DNA of 64,000 bases. It comes from Brumimicrobium oceani. GTDB taxonomy: Bacteria > Bacteroidota > Bacteroidia > Flavobacteriales_D > Crocinitomicaceae. The stretch is from the NCBI RefSeq assembly GCF_003143775.1, contig NZ_QFRJ01000001.1, positions 496,001 through 560,000 of the forward strand, written 5' to 3'. Both the position numbers and the translations under genes were made by a program. The notes below the pieces were generated by a model. The model made no database searches, was not told where the DNA came from, and was given only the letters and a program-made list of their open reading frames with translations. This document shows, one piece after another, positions 19,422 to 28,504 of this stretch; the first letter of the stretch is position 1; each line of letters starts with the position of its first letter.

Positions 19422-21839
19422 ATGCGCTTTATACTCAGTTTCACTATTTTATTTCTTGCTTTTACCTCCTTCTCACAAGGGCAAATCACCCTGAAGGTTG
19501 TGGATGAAAACAACGAAGCAATTGAATATGCAAATTTTAGACTTTTTTCTCCGAAAGACTCTTCCGTTGTCTCTGGTGATTACTCTTCGTCTTCAGGTAA
19601 AATCTCAATGAATGCTGTTCCTTTTGGAGAGTACTATGCAATTTTGTCCTTTTTTGGATTTGAAGACCTCACCATTAATTCCATTCAAATTTCAGAAGAG
19701 AACCGTAAAGAAAACCTCGGAAATGTTAAAATGAGCACTTTAAAAAGTCAGGACTTTGAGGAGGTGGTGATTAAAGGGGAAACCAACTTAATGGAATCTA
19801 GCATTGACAAAAGAACCTATAATGTGGATGAGGACATGACAGCTGTGGGCGGCGGATTAACAGAAGTGTTGAACAACATTCCATCAGTTGAAGTAGACAA
19901 TGACGGAAATGTTTCGCTGAGAGGAAGTGGAAGCGTAACCATACTCATCGATGGCCGACAAAGTGCTTTATCCAGTGGAGATGGTGCTTTAGATGGAATT
20001 CCAGCTAATGCAATTGAGCGCATTGAATTGGTAACAAATCCATCTGCCAAATATAACCCAGAAGGCACAGCGGGAATCATAAACATCGTATTAAAAAAGA
20101 AAAAATTACGAGGAATAAATACGAATGTTCAATTATCTGCAGCAAGTGAAAACTTGTACAGTGCAACGGTTGGATTTAATATTAGAAATGAGAAAATAAA
20201 TTTCTATACCAATTACTCCTATCGATATAGGGAAGGGTATAGAAACAACTTTAACAAAAGAAGATCAAGCTTTGGCGATACTGTAGAGTTTTTAAACCAA
20301 AAAAGGCTAGGTACAGATTTTAGAGAGTCTCATACTGGTAAAATAGGGGCAGACTTCTTCATAAAAGAAAATCAGGTGATTGGTGTTTCAGCTTCTGGAA
20401 CTTACACCGATAGAATAAGAAATGGAAAGCAAACGAATGAATTGTTCTACAACGACCTTCTTTTTCAATATTGGGACAGACAAGTTTACGACCCGAGAAA
20501 CAGAAATTCTGTAGATTTAAACGCGAATTATAAATTAGACTTTAATGACCAAAACGGAAATTTGATTTTGGCTGCCACACAGTCTTTGGGGGACGAAAGT
20601 TCAATCGGCGAATTTGAAGAATATTATTTCAATCCCGATGGAACACCAAGTAGTAACAATTATCGCTTTCAAAATCAATTACGTGATGACAGTAATAATA
20701 AATTTACACTGTCCGCAGATTTAGAAAGGAGCATCAATGAAAACATGAAATACGAAACAGGACTCCAAGCCATCATTAATCGTCAAAATGAGTCTAACTA
20801 TTTAGAGTATTTCGACACCCTCACACAAACCGTAATTCCAGATTTAAATGTAAATAACGAATTGGCTTTTAATGAAGAAATACTCTCAGTTTATGGGATT
20901 TTAGGTCACCAAGTATCGCAGAAATTCAAGTATCAAGCAGGAGTGAGGTTAGAGCAAGCTTACACAGAACCAAGGTTAATCACCACAAATGAATCATTTC
21001 AAAACGATTATTTCAGTTTTTTCCCATCAGTTCATGTAACATATGGCGACAAAGACAAGGGAGAATATTTTGCGAGTTATAGCCGAAGAATTAATCGTCC
21101 TAGCACGAGGTCATTAAACCCTTTCCCAATTTACAGCGATCCTTTAAACTTGATGAGAGGAAATCCGGAAATTCAACCAGAGTACATCAATTCTTATGAG
21201 TTAGGTTACGAAAAAATGTGGAAAAAAGGAAGCTTAACAAGTACTCTTTATTTTAAAGAAACGGTAAACAGAATTCAGCGTATTCGTCAGTTTTATGATG
21301 ACGGGCGCAGTGTCACTACCTTCACTAATGTTGACGAAAGCTATGATTATGGTGTTGAATTGATTGGTACATATTCACCTTTTAGCTGGTGGAGAAATAT
21401 GGTATCTGTTAACGCCTATGAAAGTAGATTATCAGCCAATGTTGGCGGAACCCAACTAAGCAACAAAGGAGTAAGCTGGGACGCCAAGCTGAATGCAACC
21501 TTCTCATTTTTTGATAACACCACAGCTTTACAGATCAATGCGCAATACATCGCACCACGCTACACAGTTCAAGGTTTTTATGAAAGAAGTCCCGGTGTAG
21601 ACATAGGATTTACGAGAACTTTAATGGAGAAAAAAATGGTTATCGGAGTGAGGGTTTCTGATATTTTCGATCAAAAAGGATTTTATTTTGAAATAAACGA
21701 TGGAGACATCGTTCAAGAGACCAATTATAAATGGACCACGCGCCGTTTATACTTAACATTATCGTATAAATTTGGGAACTTAACTACCAAAAATAAAGAG
21801 TTGAGAGAAAAGATAAAAGAAGCTGAAATAGAGGAGTAG
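19422..21839 (+). CDS. TonB-dependent-receptor-like outer membrane beta-barrel protein
   Basis: An 805-residue exported protein with a signal peptide (FILSFTILFLAFTSFSQG), a carboxypeptidase-regulatory-like domain (about 22-105: ITLKVVDENNEAIEYANFRL), a plug domain (about 115-225: GGGLTEVLNNIPSVEVDNDG, SVTILIDGRQSAL, NAIERIELVTNPSAKYNPEG) and a C-terminal beta-barrel of the Outer_membrane_beta-barrel type. There is no SusD partner, so it is not a classical polysaccharide utilisation system. Its cargo is unknown. It follows a MarR regulator gene, a pairing that suggests control by a small molecule. Confidence 0.93.
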   Translation: MRFILSFTILFLAFTSFSQGQITLKVVDENNEAIEYANFRLFSPKDSSVVSGDYSSSSGKISMNAVPFGEYYAILSFFGFEDLTINSIQISEENRKENLGNVKMSTLKSQDFEEVVIKGETNLMESSIDKRTYNVDEDMTAVGGGLTEVLNNIPSVEVDNDGNVSLRGSGSVTILIDGRQSALSSGDGALDGIPANAIERIELVTNPSAKYNPEGTAGIINIVLKKKKLRGINTNVQLSAASENLYSATVGFNIRNEKINFYTNYSYRYREGYRNNFNKRRSSFGDTVEFLNQKRLGTDFRESHTGKIGADFFIKENQVIGVSASGTYTDRIRNGKQTNELFYNDLLFQYWDRQVYDPRNRNSVDLNANYKLDFNDQNGNLILAATQSLGDESSIGEFEEYYFNPDGTPSSNNYRFQNQLRDDSNNKFTLSADLERSINENMKYETGLQAIINRQNESNYLEYFDTLTQTVIPDLNVNNELAFNEEILSVYGILGHQVSQKFKYQAGVRLEQAYTEPRLITTNESFQNDYFSFFPSVHVTYGDKDKGEYFASYSRRINRPSTRSLNPFPIYSDPLNLMRGNPEIQPEYINSYELGYEKMWKKGSLTSTLYFKETVNRIQRIRQFYDDGRSVTTFTNVDESYDYGVELIGTYSPFSWWRNMVSVNAYESRLSANVGGTQLSNKGVSWDAKLNATFSFFDNTTALQINAQYIAPRYTVQGFYERSPGVDIGFTRTLMEKKMVIGVRVSDIFDQKGFYFEINDGDIVQETNYKWTTRRLYLTLSYKFGNLTTKNKELREKIKEAEIEE

Positions 21840-22289
21840 TTGATCTCTCCAAAAGCCGCTATACAGCACACTTTATTTTATGCAAAAAGTTTATTTTCTC
21901 CCAATTCATGATCATCCTGAATTCCGGTATTAAGTGAATTGGGAAATGTTTTCCTCATGATCTATGAACTCATTGAGCTTCCTAGATTATCTTGAGTAAC
22001 ACACTTGAAAAGGATACCCATTTTTCACCCAATCATCATTATTATAGCTATGATGTTTGGGTGAAAAAAATCACTTTTAAAATAACGAGAAGCTGGCATC
22101 AATACTAAGTCATTCTGTACAGAATAGTTGAATTCTTGAAAATCTAACCCATCTATTTCCTCTCTTCCAGTTTTCGTATTTAAAAGGCCAAAGAAAACGA
22201 GAAGCACCAATTCCTATTTTCGCTGATAAAGATTAGTACTAAGGTCATAGTTTTAACGCCGTGCAGTTCCTAAAATCGTATTATTCTGC
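21840..22289. other. Intergenic with two inverted repeats
   Basis: The spacer after the receptor gene holds TCCCAATTCA (21899-21908) with TGAATTGGGA (21935-21944), and a longer hairpin at 22021-22068, where an 18-bp arm pairs with one T/T mismatch around a 12-base AT-rich loop. The base of the second stem is T5 with A5, so the U-run lies on the 5' side on either strand and it is not a standard terminator. No convincing gene is present. Confidence 0.5.
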
Positions 22290-22313
22290 TATTTTTGTAA
22301 AAACACATAAATA

Positions 22314-23543
22314 ATGACTACAAAAATTGGTATCATAAGAGAAGGTAAGAATCCGCCAGATGCACGTGTGCCACTTTCTCCAGAACAATGCCTCCGCGTA
22401 ATGGAAGAGTATCCGAATGTTAAATTAGTTGTACAAAAAAGCGAAGTAAGGGCTTTTAAGGACAATGAATATTCTGATTTAGGTATTCCTATTGTAGATT
22501 CGTTAGAAGATTGTGATATCATTATGGGGGTTAAAGAAGTCAATATAGAAGACTTAATTCCCCAAAAGCAATACTTTTTCTTTTCCCATACATTCAAGGA
22601 ACAGCCTTATAACAGGGATTTGTTGAAAGCGATCATAGAAAGAAGAATTCAATTAACGGATTATGAAGTGTTAACAGACAAAAATGATAAACGAATTATT
22701 GGTTTTGGACGTTACGCAGGAATTGTAGGCTGTTATAATGGGTTTTTAACCTATGGACTCAAAAACGCTCTTTATACTTTAAAACCAGCTCATCAATGTG
22801 CGGATAGAAAAGAAATGGAAAGTGAATTAGAGAAAGTAATATTACCGAAAGACACTAAGATTGTCATAACTGGATTTGGTAGAGTAGGACATGGTGCACT
22901 AGAAGTAATCAATAAACTTCCGATTACCGAAGTTAGCCCAGAAGAATTCTTAGATGATGTTTTTGACGAACCTGTATTCACTCATTTAGGAACCGCTGAC
23001 TATGTTGCGCGAGATGATGAGAAAGAATTTGACCGAGATGCCTTTTTTGAAGACGGTTCGGGTCATCATTCTACATTTAACCGTTATTTAAAAGAAGCTG
23101 ATTTGTATATCGCATGTCACTACTGGGAAAATGGTTCTCCATTCCTGGTAAGCAGAGATGAGCTTAAAAGTAAAGATAGACGTGTTTCGGTGATAGCAGA
23201 TATATCCTGTGACATTGATGGACCAGTTGCATCAACAATTCGTCCAAGCACCATAGCCAACCCTATTTACGGATATGATCCAGAAACGGAGTCTGAAGTA
23301 GATTTTAGAGAATCTGACGCAATTGCAGTTATGGCGGTTGACAATTTGCCTTGTGAACTTCCTAAAGATGCCGCAATAGATTTTGGAAATGAGTTAATTA
23401 AAAATGTGTTGCCTGCTCTTTTTGGTGAAGACCCACACAGCATTATCGAGCGGGGCTCTCAAACATCCAAAGACGGCAAATTAACGCACGATTTCAAATA
23501 CTTATCGGCTTATTTAGCAGGAAAGGAATCTGTAGAGCATTAA
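22314..23543 (+). CDS. Saccharopine dehydrogenase (lysine-forming)-like NAD(P) oxidoreductase
   Basis: A 409-residue enzyme of the alanine dehydrogenase/PNT-N family. KIGIIREGKNPPDARVPLSP is the N-terminal AlaDH/PNT-N motif, GVKEVN holds the catalytic lysine and FFFSHTFKEQ the catalytic histidine, as in yeast Lys1. IVITGFGRVGHGALEVIN is the Rossmann dinucleotide-binding loop. ADISCDIDGPVASTIRPSTI is conserved in this subgroup. Lys1-type enzymes interconvert saccharopine with lysine and 2-oxoglutarate; in bacteria substrates may differ, so the reaction is inference. A TATTTTTG -7-like element lies at 22290-22297. A VWA-protein gene follows by six bases. Confidence 0.82.
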   Translation: MTTKIGIIREGKNPPDARVPLSPEQCLRVMEEYPNVKLVVQKSEVRAFKDNEYSDLGIPIVDSLEDCDIIMGVKEVNIEDLIPQKQYFFFSHTFKEQPYNRDLLKAIIERRIQLTDYEVLTDKNDKRIIGFGRYAGIVGCYNGFLTYGLKNALYTLKPAHQCADRKEMESELEKVILPKDTKIVITGFGRVGHGALEVINKLPITEVSPEEFLDDVFDEPVFTHLGTADYVARDDEKEFDRDAFFEDGSGHHSTFNRYLKEADLYIACHYWENGSPFLVSRDELKSKDRRVSVIADISCDIDGPVASTIRPSTIANPIYGYDPETESEVDFRESDAIAVMAVDNLPCELPKDAAIDFGNELIKNVLPALFGEDPHSIIERGSQTSKDGKLTHDFKYLSAYLAGKESVEH

Positions 23544-23549
23544 TCTAAA

Positions 23550-25634
23550 ATGACGGAAATATTTAGCGACATACCTTTGTGGACGCTTCTACCTTGGGCA
23601 GTTGTAACAGTCGCACTTTCTTTTTTGTTGTACAGAAAAAAAACTTGGGTTAAAGACATTTCTGGCTTTAAGCGATATCTTTTAATTACTCTAAGAAGTT
23701 TAGGCTTATTTTTGGTGGGCCTTCTTCTTTTGGGAATTTTGATTAAAGGAGTGGAAAGTGAAGTAGATCAGCCTTTGATTATCACAGTTGTTGATAATTC
23801 GGAGTCAATGCTGAATTATGCAGACAGTTCATCTGTTGAGGAGCAAAGTAAATCCTTTATAAATACAGCGATTACACAGTTTCAAAAGAATTATCAGAAT
23901 GTAACTATCACTTTAGATAAGAACTTAGAAAAAACTGATTCACTGCACTATAATAACAAAGAGACAAACCTAAGTCATGCACTCAACAATGTGTTTGACA
24001 ATTATTACGGAAGAAATATTGGAGCTTTGTTATTGCTATCAGATGGCAATTTTAATGCTGGTTCCACGCCGCTCTTAGTTGCCGAAAAATTTAAGAAAAC
24101 ACCTATTTACACCTTGTCGGTTGGCGATACTATTCAAAAAGTTGACCATTTAGTAAAAAATGTAACCGTAAATGAAATTGCATTTCTAGACAACCAGTTT
24201 CCTGTAGAAATTAGCGTTGAAGGGAATAAAACCCCAAATACAGAGTTCTTGTTGGAGTTGAAGAAAGAAGGTAAAGTAATTGCTTCAAAAACGCTAAATC
24301 ATCAACAGAGCGAATACAGCTTAATAAAAACAGATTTTTTATTGGATGCGAAAAGCATTGGAATTCATGAGTATACAGTAAGTATTGAAGCTATTCAGAA
24401 TGAGTTTGACTTAGACAACAATGAAAAAACCTTTTACGTCGAAGTTTTAGACGATAGGAGTAATGTGTTAATTATCGCTGAAGCTTTAAATCCTGATGTA
24501 GGAGCTATTAAAAGTGCTTTAGTGACAGAAAACAACCTAGATATCAAAACAGTCACAAAAGATAATCTTCCAAGCGATTATTCAAAGTTCGATTTAATTA
24601 TTTGGCATGCCCCCGGAGTAGCTAAAAATCCAAAGGCATTTGAACGCATTACATCGGAGGGTATTCCTACCTGGTACATCATTACCGCCCAAACTTCTAG
24701 ATTTGATATAGCTCAGTTAAAATTATCAGCTAACATTAACACAACTGGGTCTGCTGATAACTACGGAGCAGCCTACAACCAAGGATTCACATTATTCAAA
24801 TTGTCTACCGAGGCCAGAAAAATGCTTGATAATTTCCCGCCATTGAACGCGCATTACGGCAAGGTTAACTATTCTAATAATGCTTCAATTCTAGCTTTCC
24901 AAAGATTAGGAGCAATTCAAAAAAGTGACCCTTTGATCTTTTTTGGGGGCAAGCAGAGCAGTAAATACGCTGTTACCTATGGAAGTGGCTTATGGAGTTG
25001 GAGACTTGCCGATTATCAAGAGAACCAAAATCAAGAACAATTTAATGAGATCGTCCATAAAACAGTTCAGTACCTCATTTTAAAGGAAAATACCACACGC
25101 TTGAGGGTTCAGTTACCATCCTTGATATCGAGTACAGAAGAAATTATCGTTAAAGCTTCTTTTTATAATGAAAGCTACGAAGCCATAACAGATCCAACTA
25201 TTCAATTAGAATTAAGTAAACCCAACGGCGAAAGCTTTGATTATTCATTCTTGGCTTTAGAGAAAGAATACAACCTAAATTTAGGTCAATTACCAGCAGG
25301 TCGCTACGCATGGAAGGCTTCTACAAGGTATAATGGAGAAACATTCGCTAAAGAAGGAACATTTGGAGTGAAAGACTTAGCGTTGGAAAAACAAGCGACA
25401 AAGGCAAATCACCAGTTGTTGATGCAAATGGCCGAAAATGGTCAAGGTAAATTTGCAATGCTTACTGACTATCAAAGTATTTTGAATGATATCAATCAAC
25501 GAGATGACATTGTTCCAGTAGCCTATGAATCGAGCACATACCACAAGCTCATCGACTATATTTGGTTGATGCTGATTATTGTAGCCTTATTTACGACAGA
25601 ATGGGTTATTCGCCGATATTCAGGAGCTTATTAA
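23550..25634 (+). CDS. VWA-like membrane protein
   Basis: A 694-residue protein with two N-terminal membrane segments (about 8-25 and 42-65), a large periplasmic or extracytoplasmic part, and a C-terminal anchor at about 665-685 (IWLMLIIVALFTTEW). Residues 78-200 are a von Willebrand A-like domain with the metal site motif VVDNSESM. Residues 300-500 resemble the glutamine-amidotransferase-like fold that accompanies such VWA domains in Bacteroidota. The architecture matches the BatA/BatB-like membrane proteins of aerotolerance-type loci, but no Bat partner is adjacent. It is 6 bases after the dehydrogenase gene, so probably co-transcribed with it. Confidence 0.8.
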   Translation: MTEIFSDIPLWTLLPWAVVTVALSFLLYRKKTWVKDISGFKRYLLITLRSLGLFLVGLLLLGILIKGVESEVDQPLIITVVDNSESMLNYADSSSVEEQSKSFINTAITQFQKNYQNVTITLDKNLEKTDSLHYNNKETNLSHALNNVFDNYYGRNIGALLLLSDGNFNAGSTPLLVAEKFKKTPIYTLSVGDTIQKVDHLVKNVTVNEIAFLDNQFPVEISVEGNKTPNTEFLLELKKEGKVIASKTLNHQQSEYSLIKTDFLLDAKSIGIHEYTVSIEAIQNEFDLDNNEKTFYVEVLDDRSNVLIIAEALNPDVGAIKSALVTENNLDIKTVTKDNLPSDYSKFDLIIWHAPGVAKNPKAFERITSEGIPTWYIITAQTSRFDIAQLKLSANINTTGSADNYGAAYNQGFTLFKLSTEARKMLDNFPPLNAHYGKVNYSNNASILAFQRLGAIQKSDPLIFFGGKQSSKYAVTYGSGLWSWRLADYQENQNQEQFNEIVHKTVQYLILKENTTRLRVQLPSLISSTEEIIVKASFYNESYEAITDPTIQLELSKPNGESFDYSFLALEKEYNLNLGQLPAGRYAWKASTRYNGETFAKEGTFGVKDLALEKQATKANHQLLMQMAENGQGKFAMLTDYQSILNDINQRDDIVPVAYESSTYHKLIDYIWLMLIIVALFTTEWVIRRYSGAY

Positions 25635-25775
25635 TGTTTAACGTGGGATGATTTGGAATCCCTTCCGCGAAGTGATCGGGGTGAATTAACCGCTAAGGGC
25701 CCTAAGGAGACGCAAAGTTCGGAGTGAAGAAACTAGTGATTAATTAATGATTAACGTGGTTTGGTATTGAAACTC

Positions 25776-25926
25776 TGAGTCATTCTTCTTTCCTCTGCGA
25801 AACTTTGCCCCTCAGTGAATCTTTGCGTCATTCCTTTTTTCCTCCGCGAAACTCGGCATCTTTGCGAAACTTTGTGTCATTCTTCTGCATCCCTCTGCGA
25901 AACTTTGCTCCTTTGCGAATCTCCGC
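25776..25926. repeat. Three degenerate tandem repeats of about 50 bp
   Basis: Three units (25776-25825, 25826-25873, 25874-25926) share the order GTCATTCTT, CCTCTGCGAAACTTTGC, TTTGCGAATCT with scattered changes. A partial inverted copy (ACGCAAAGTTCGGAG) lies at about 25711-25725. The region sits between convergent genes. Sequences of the CTCTGCGAAACTTTGCG kind are, to my knowledge, frequent between genes in Bacteroidota genomes; their function is unknown. Confidence 0.7.
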
Positions 25927-25937
25927 TTAACCTCTTT

Positions 25938-27125
25938 TCACTTAGCCTTCCTCTTCAAAGCATCCACAGCCTCCTCAATCCCGTTTATCGTTAAGGGAAA
26001 CATCCTGTCTTTCATTATTTTTTGCATCATTCCAATCGACTGTGTGAATTTCCAATCTTCTTTTGGAACAGGATTTAGCCATGCAAAGTAGGGGAAGTGT
26101 TCAATCATTCTGGTTAACCAAACTTGACCCGCTTCATTATTATAATGTTCTACGCTTCCCATGCGGGATACAATCTCATAGGGCGACATTGAAGCATCTC
26201 CAACAAAAACAACGCGATAATCCTCATTAAATGTGTTGAAAATTGATTCGGTTGGTGTTTTTTCATCCCAACGGCGTTCATTTTGCTTCCAAACATTTTC
26301 GTATAGACAATTGTGGAAATAGTAGAACTCCAAATGCTTGAATTCATACTTTGCCGCCGAGAAAAGTTGAGAACACAATTCAATATGGTCGTCCATAGAG
26401 CCACCAATATCGAAAAGTAAAAGCACTTTTACCACATTCTTTTTTGATGGAACCATTTCAACCTCTAGCATTCCGCTGTTTTTAGCAGTACTTCGAATGG
26501 TTTTGTCTAAATCTATTTCTTCTGTTCGGCCTTCACGACTAAGAACCCTCAACTTTCGAAGTGCCATTTTCATGTTTCGGGTGTCGAGCTCTTCATCCTG
26601 ACTCAGGTCTTTAAAACTGCGTTTATCCCAAACTTTCACCGCTTTTCCATGCCGACTTTTATCTTGTCCAATTCGCACACCTTCAGGATTATAGCCATAA
26701 GCACCGAAAGGAGAAGTTCCGCCTGTTCCAATCCATTTGTTTCCCCCTTGGTGACGTTCTTTTTGTTCTTTTAAAAGCTCCGCCATTCTATCGAGCAAGC
26801 TTTCTAGATCTCCATGACTTTTAATTTTCTCCAATTCCTCTTTAGAAAATAAACGCTCACCATTTTTGCGCAACCATTCATCCGGAATATCCAAAATATC
26901 GGAAGATTTGATTTGTTCAATTCCTTTAAAGTAAACCCCGAAAATTTGGTCGTATAAATCTAAATGCTCTTCATTTTTCACTAAAATAGTTCTCGAGAGA
27001 AAATAGAAATCATCCACATTATATTCGGCAATATTAGCTTCTAATGCAGCCAGTAAATCTAAATATTCACGCAGGGTAACTGGAATATTTTTCTGTTTCA
27101 GCAATAAGAAAAAGTCTAAAAACAT
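25938..27125 (-). CDS. VWA domain (CoxE-like) protein, MoxR partner
   Basis: The 395-residue cytoplasmic protein has an all-helical N-terminal region (FLLLKQKNIPVTLREYLDLL) and a C-terminal VWA domain of the CoxE type from about residue 230: VLLLFDIGGSMDDHIELCSQ, then FYYFHNCLYENVW and VVFVGDASMSPYE. The metal-ion site is degenerate: DxGxS instead of DxSxS. Such proteins act with MoxR AAA+ ATPases, encoded 12 bases upstream here, as a chaperone pair that inserts metal cofactors or assembles complexes. The client is not identifiable from the neighbourhood. Confidence 0.9.
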   Translation of the reverse strand: MFLDFFLLLKQKNIPVTLREYLDLLAALEANIAEYNVDDFYFLSRTILVKNEEHLDLYDQIFGVYFKGIEQIKSSDILDIPDEWLRKNGERLFSKEELEKIKSHGDLESLLDRMAELLKEQKERHQGGNKWIGTGGTSPFGAYGYNPEGVRIGQDKSRHGKAVKVWDKRSFKDLSQDEELDTRNMKMALRKLRVLSREGRTEEIDLDKTIRSTAKNSGMLEVEMVPSKKNVVKVLLLFDIGGSMDDHIELCSQLFSAAKYEFKHLEFYYFHNCLYENVWKQNERRWDEKTPTESIFNTFNEDYRVVFVGDASMSPYEIVSRMGSVEHYNNEAGQVWLTRMIEHFPYFAWLNPVPKEDWKFTQSIGMMQKIMKDRMFPLTINGIEEAVDALKRKAK

Positions 27126-27137
27126 GATTTCCTATTT

Positions 27138-27953
27138 TTATCGAATCAAAGCTTTGTCGTGCTCATTCTTAAGTAAGGCCCCCAAAAATGGTGTATTTCC
27201 ATTTCCCGCCATTACGTCATCTAATTCCTGCGCATTGATTTTCCCAACTAATAAGAGTTTAATCCAATCGATTAATTCACTTGTTGAAGGTTTTTTCTTA
27301 ATATTTCTTTGATTTCTAATGGCATAAAACAATTTCATTGCACTTTCCACCAGTTGTTCTTCTAAATCAGGGTAATGAACCGCAACAATTGCTTTCAAAG
27401 TTTCGCGGTCAGGAAAAGAAATGTAGTGGAAGAAGCAACGACGCAAGAAAGCATCAGGTAATTCCTTTTCGTTGTTCGATGTGATGATGATAATTGGACG
27501 GTGTTTTGCAATGATTTCCTCACCGGTTTCATAACAGAAAAACTGCATTTTATCGAGTTCCAGTAATAAGTCATTAGGAAACTCAATATCCGCTTTATCA
27601 ATTTCGTCAATCAACAAAATAACGCGCTCATCTGCCTCAAAAGCTTGCCATAACTTCCCTTTATTGATGTAGTTAGCGATATTATCCACTTTATCATTCC
27701 CCAATTGCGAATCTCGCAAACGAGAAACAGCATCATATTCATACAATCCTTGTTGAGCAGTTGTAGTTGATTTTATATGCCAAGTGTACAAGGGTTTGTC
27801 CAATGCTTTTGCAATTTCATGCGCCAACAGCGTTTTTCCTGTTCCAGGTTCTCCCTTAATCAATAATGGCTTTTCCAATGTAATTGCAGCGTTTACCGCC
27901 ACAGATAAATCGTGAGATGCTATATAATTTGTGGTACCTTGAAATTTTGTCAT
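27138..27953 (-). CDS. MoxR-family AAA+ ATPase
   Basis: A MoxR ATPase of 271 residues. Walker A is LLIKGEPGTGKTLLAHEIA, Walker B is VILLIDEIDKADIEFPNDLL, sensor 1 is IIIITSNNEKELPDAFLRRC, and the C-terminal lid includes KPSTSELIDWIKLLL. MoxR proteins remodel client complexes together with a VWA protein, here the downstream gene. I set the start at MTKFQGTTNY (27953) because a TATTTTTG -7 element lies at 27982-27975, which would place the transcript start after the alternative ATG at 27977. Confidence 0.94.
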   Translation of the reverse strand: MTKFQGTTNYIASHDLSVAVNAAITLEKPLLIKGEPGTGKTLLAHEIAKALDKPLYTWHIKSTTTAQQGLYEYDAVSRLRDSQLGNDKVDNIANYINKGKLWQAFEADERVILLIDEIDKADIEFPNDLLLELDKMQFFCYETGEEIIAKHRPIIIITSNNEKELPDAFLRRCFFHYISFPDRETLKAIVAVHYPDLEEQLVESAMKLFYAIRNQRNIKKKPSTSELIDWIKLLLVGKINAQELDDVMAGNGNTPFLGALLKNEHDKALIR

Positions 27954-27974
27954 TGTTTTGTTTGAGTTTTGGTT

Positions 27975-27982
27975 CAAAAATA
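27975..27982 (-). promoter_or_regulatory. -7-like element before the MoxR gene
   Basis: The minus strand reads TATTTTTG, matching TAnnTTTG, 22 bases upstream of the chosen start. No clear TTG lies at the expected distance, so confidence is moderate. It helps decide the start codon. Confidence 0.45.
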
Positions 27983-28006
27983 GTAAATGTTTGGGGAATG
28001 TTTGGT

Positions 28007-28034
28007 GTAGGGGCGATTTGCAAATCGCCCCTAC
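28007..28034. repeat. Perfect 28-bp palindrome
   Basis: GTAGGGGCGATTTG (28007-28020) is followed at once by its reverse complement (28021-28034). It lies between two minus-strand genes, and bases 28031-28033 are the TAG stop codon of the upstream DUF4442 gene. GC-rich palindromes of this GGGGCGATTTGCAAATCGCCCC type look like an inserted REP-like unit in an otherwise AT-rich genome. Confidence 0.8.
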
Positions 28035-28504
28035 AGCACCTTCACCGAAATCTCCATGTCAAAAACAGCAACTATTTCACCATCTGTATTCTTCGCTTCA
28101 ACTTTAACCCATTTGTTTACTCTTTCTTTAGTTAACAGAGCTTCATCGAAAGCTTGTTTCACCAATTGACCTTCGTCAGAATTAAAGTAAACATCAGTCA
28201 TGGCGCGTTTCAGAAACTCTGCTTTTACGGCTTTAAATGCAAAAGAAACTTTCACTCCCGATTGCCTGGCAAAGTAAAAAGCATGTAATCCAGCTGCCAT
28301 ATCCGCTCCCACGGCCAAACTTCCGAAATACATAGATTTTAAATGATTTTTTGTGCGACGTTTGAGTTTGATTCTCACTTGAGACCTTTCTTCATCTAAA
28401 AACATTAGTTTAGGGCGAACGTAGGCAATCATAGGTATTTTCACCACTCCCATTAACCAAAGTAATCTGCGCATCCTACTTAAGGAAATCTTATTTTTCT
28501 GCAT
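28031..28504 (-). CDS. DUF4442 hotdog-fold protein
   Basis: The 157-residue protein fits DUF4442, a thioesterase-like hotdog family: KIPMIAYVRPKLMFLDEERS, then KRRTKNHLKSMYFGSLAVGA with the helix DMAAGLHAFYFA, and the strand AFKAVKAEFLKRAMTDVYF. Members probably act on acyl-CoA or acyl-ACP, but the reaction is not established. It overlaps the nitronate monooxygenase-like gene by 14 bases and is co-expressed with it. Its stop codon lies inside the 28-bp palindrome, so the original C-terminus may have been changed by insertion of that palindrome. Confidence 0.82.
   Translation of the reverse strand: MQKNKISLSRMRRLLWLMGVVKIPMIAYVRPKLMFLDEERSQVRIKLKRRTKNHLKSMYFGSLAVGADMAAGLHAFYFARQSGVKVSFAFKAVKAEFLKRAMTDVYFNSDEGQLVKQAFDEALLTKERVNKWVKVEAKNTDGEIVAVFDMEISVKVL

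Noticed and set aside
19422-21839. SusC/SusD-type polysaccharide utilisation locus
   Set aside because: There is no SusD-like gene or glycoside hydrolase beside the receptor.
22025-22210. Minus-strand 61-codon frame after the receptor gene
   Set aside because: It runs through the hairpin at 22021-22068 and has no recognisable domain or start signal.
25690-25935. CRISPR array in the repeated region
   Set aside because: The units are degenerate and adjacent, without unique spacers or nearby cas genes.
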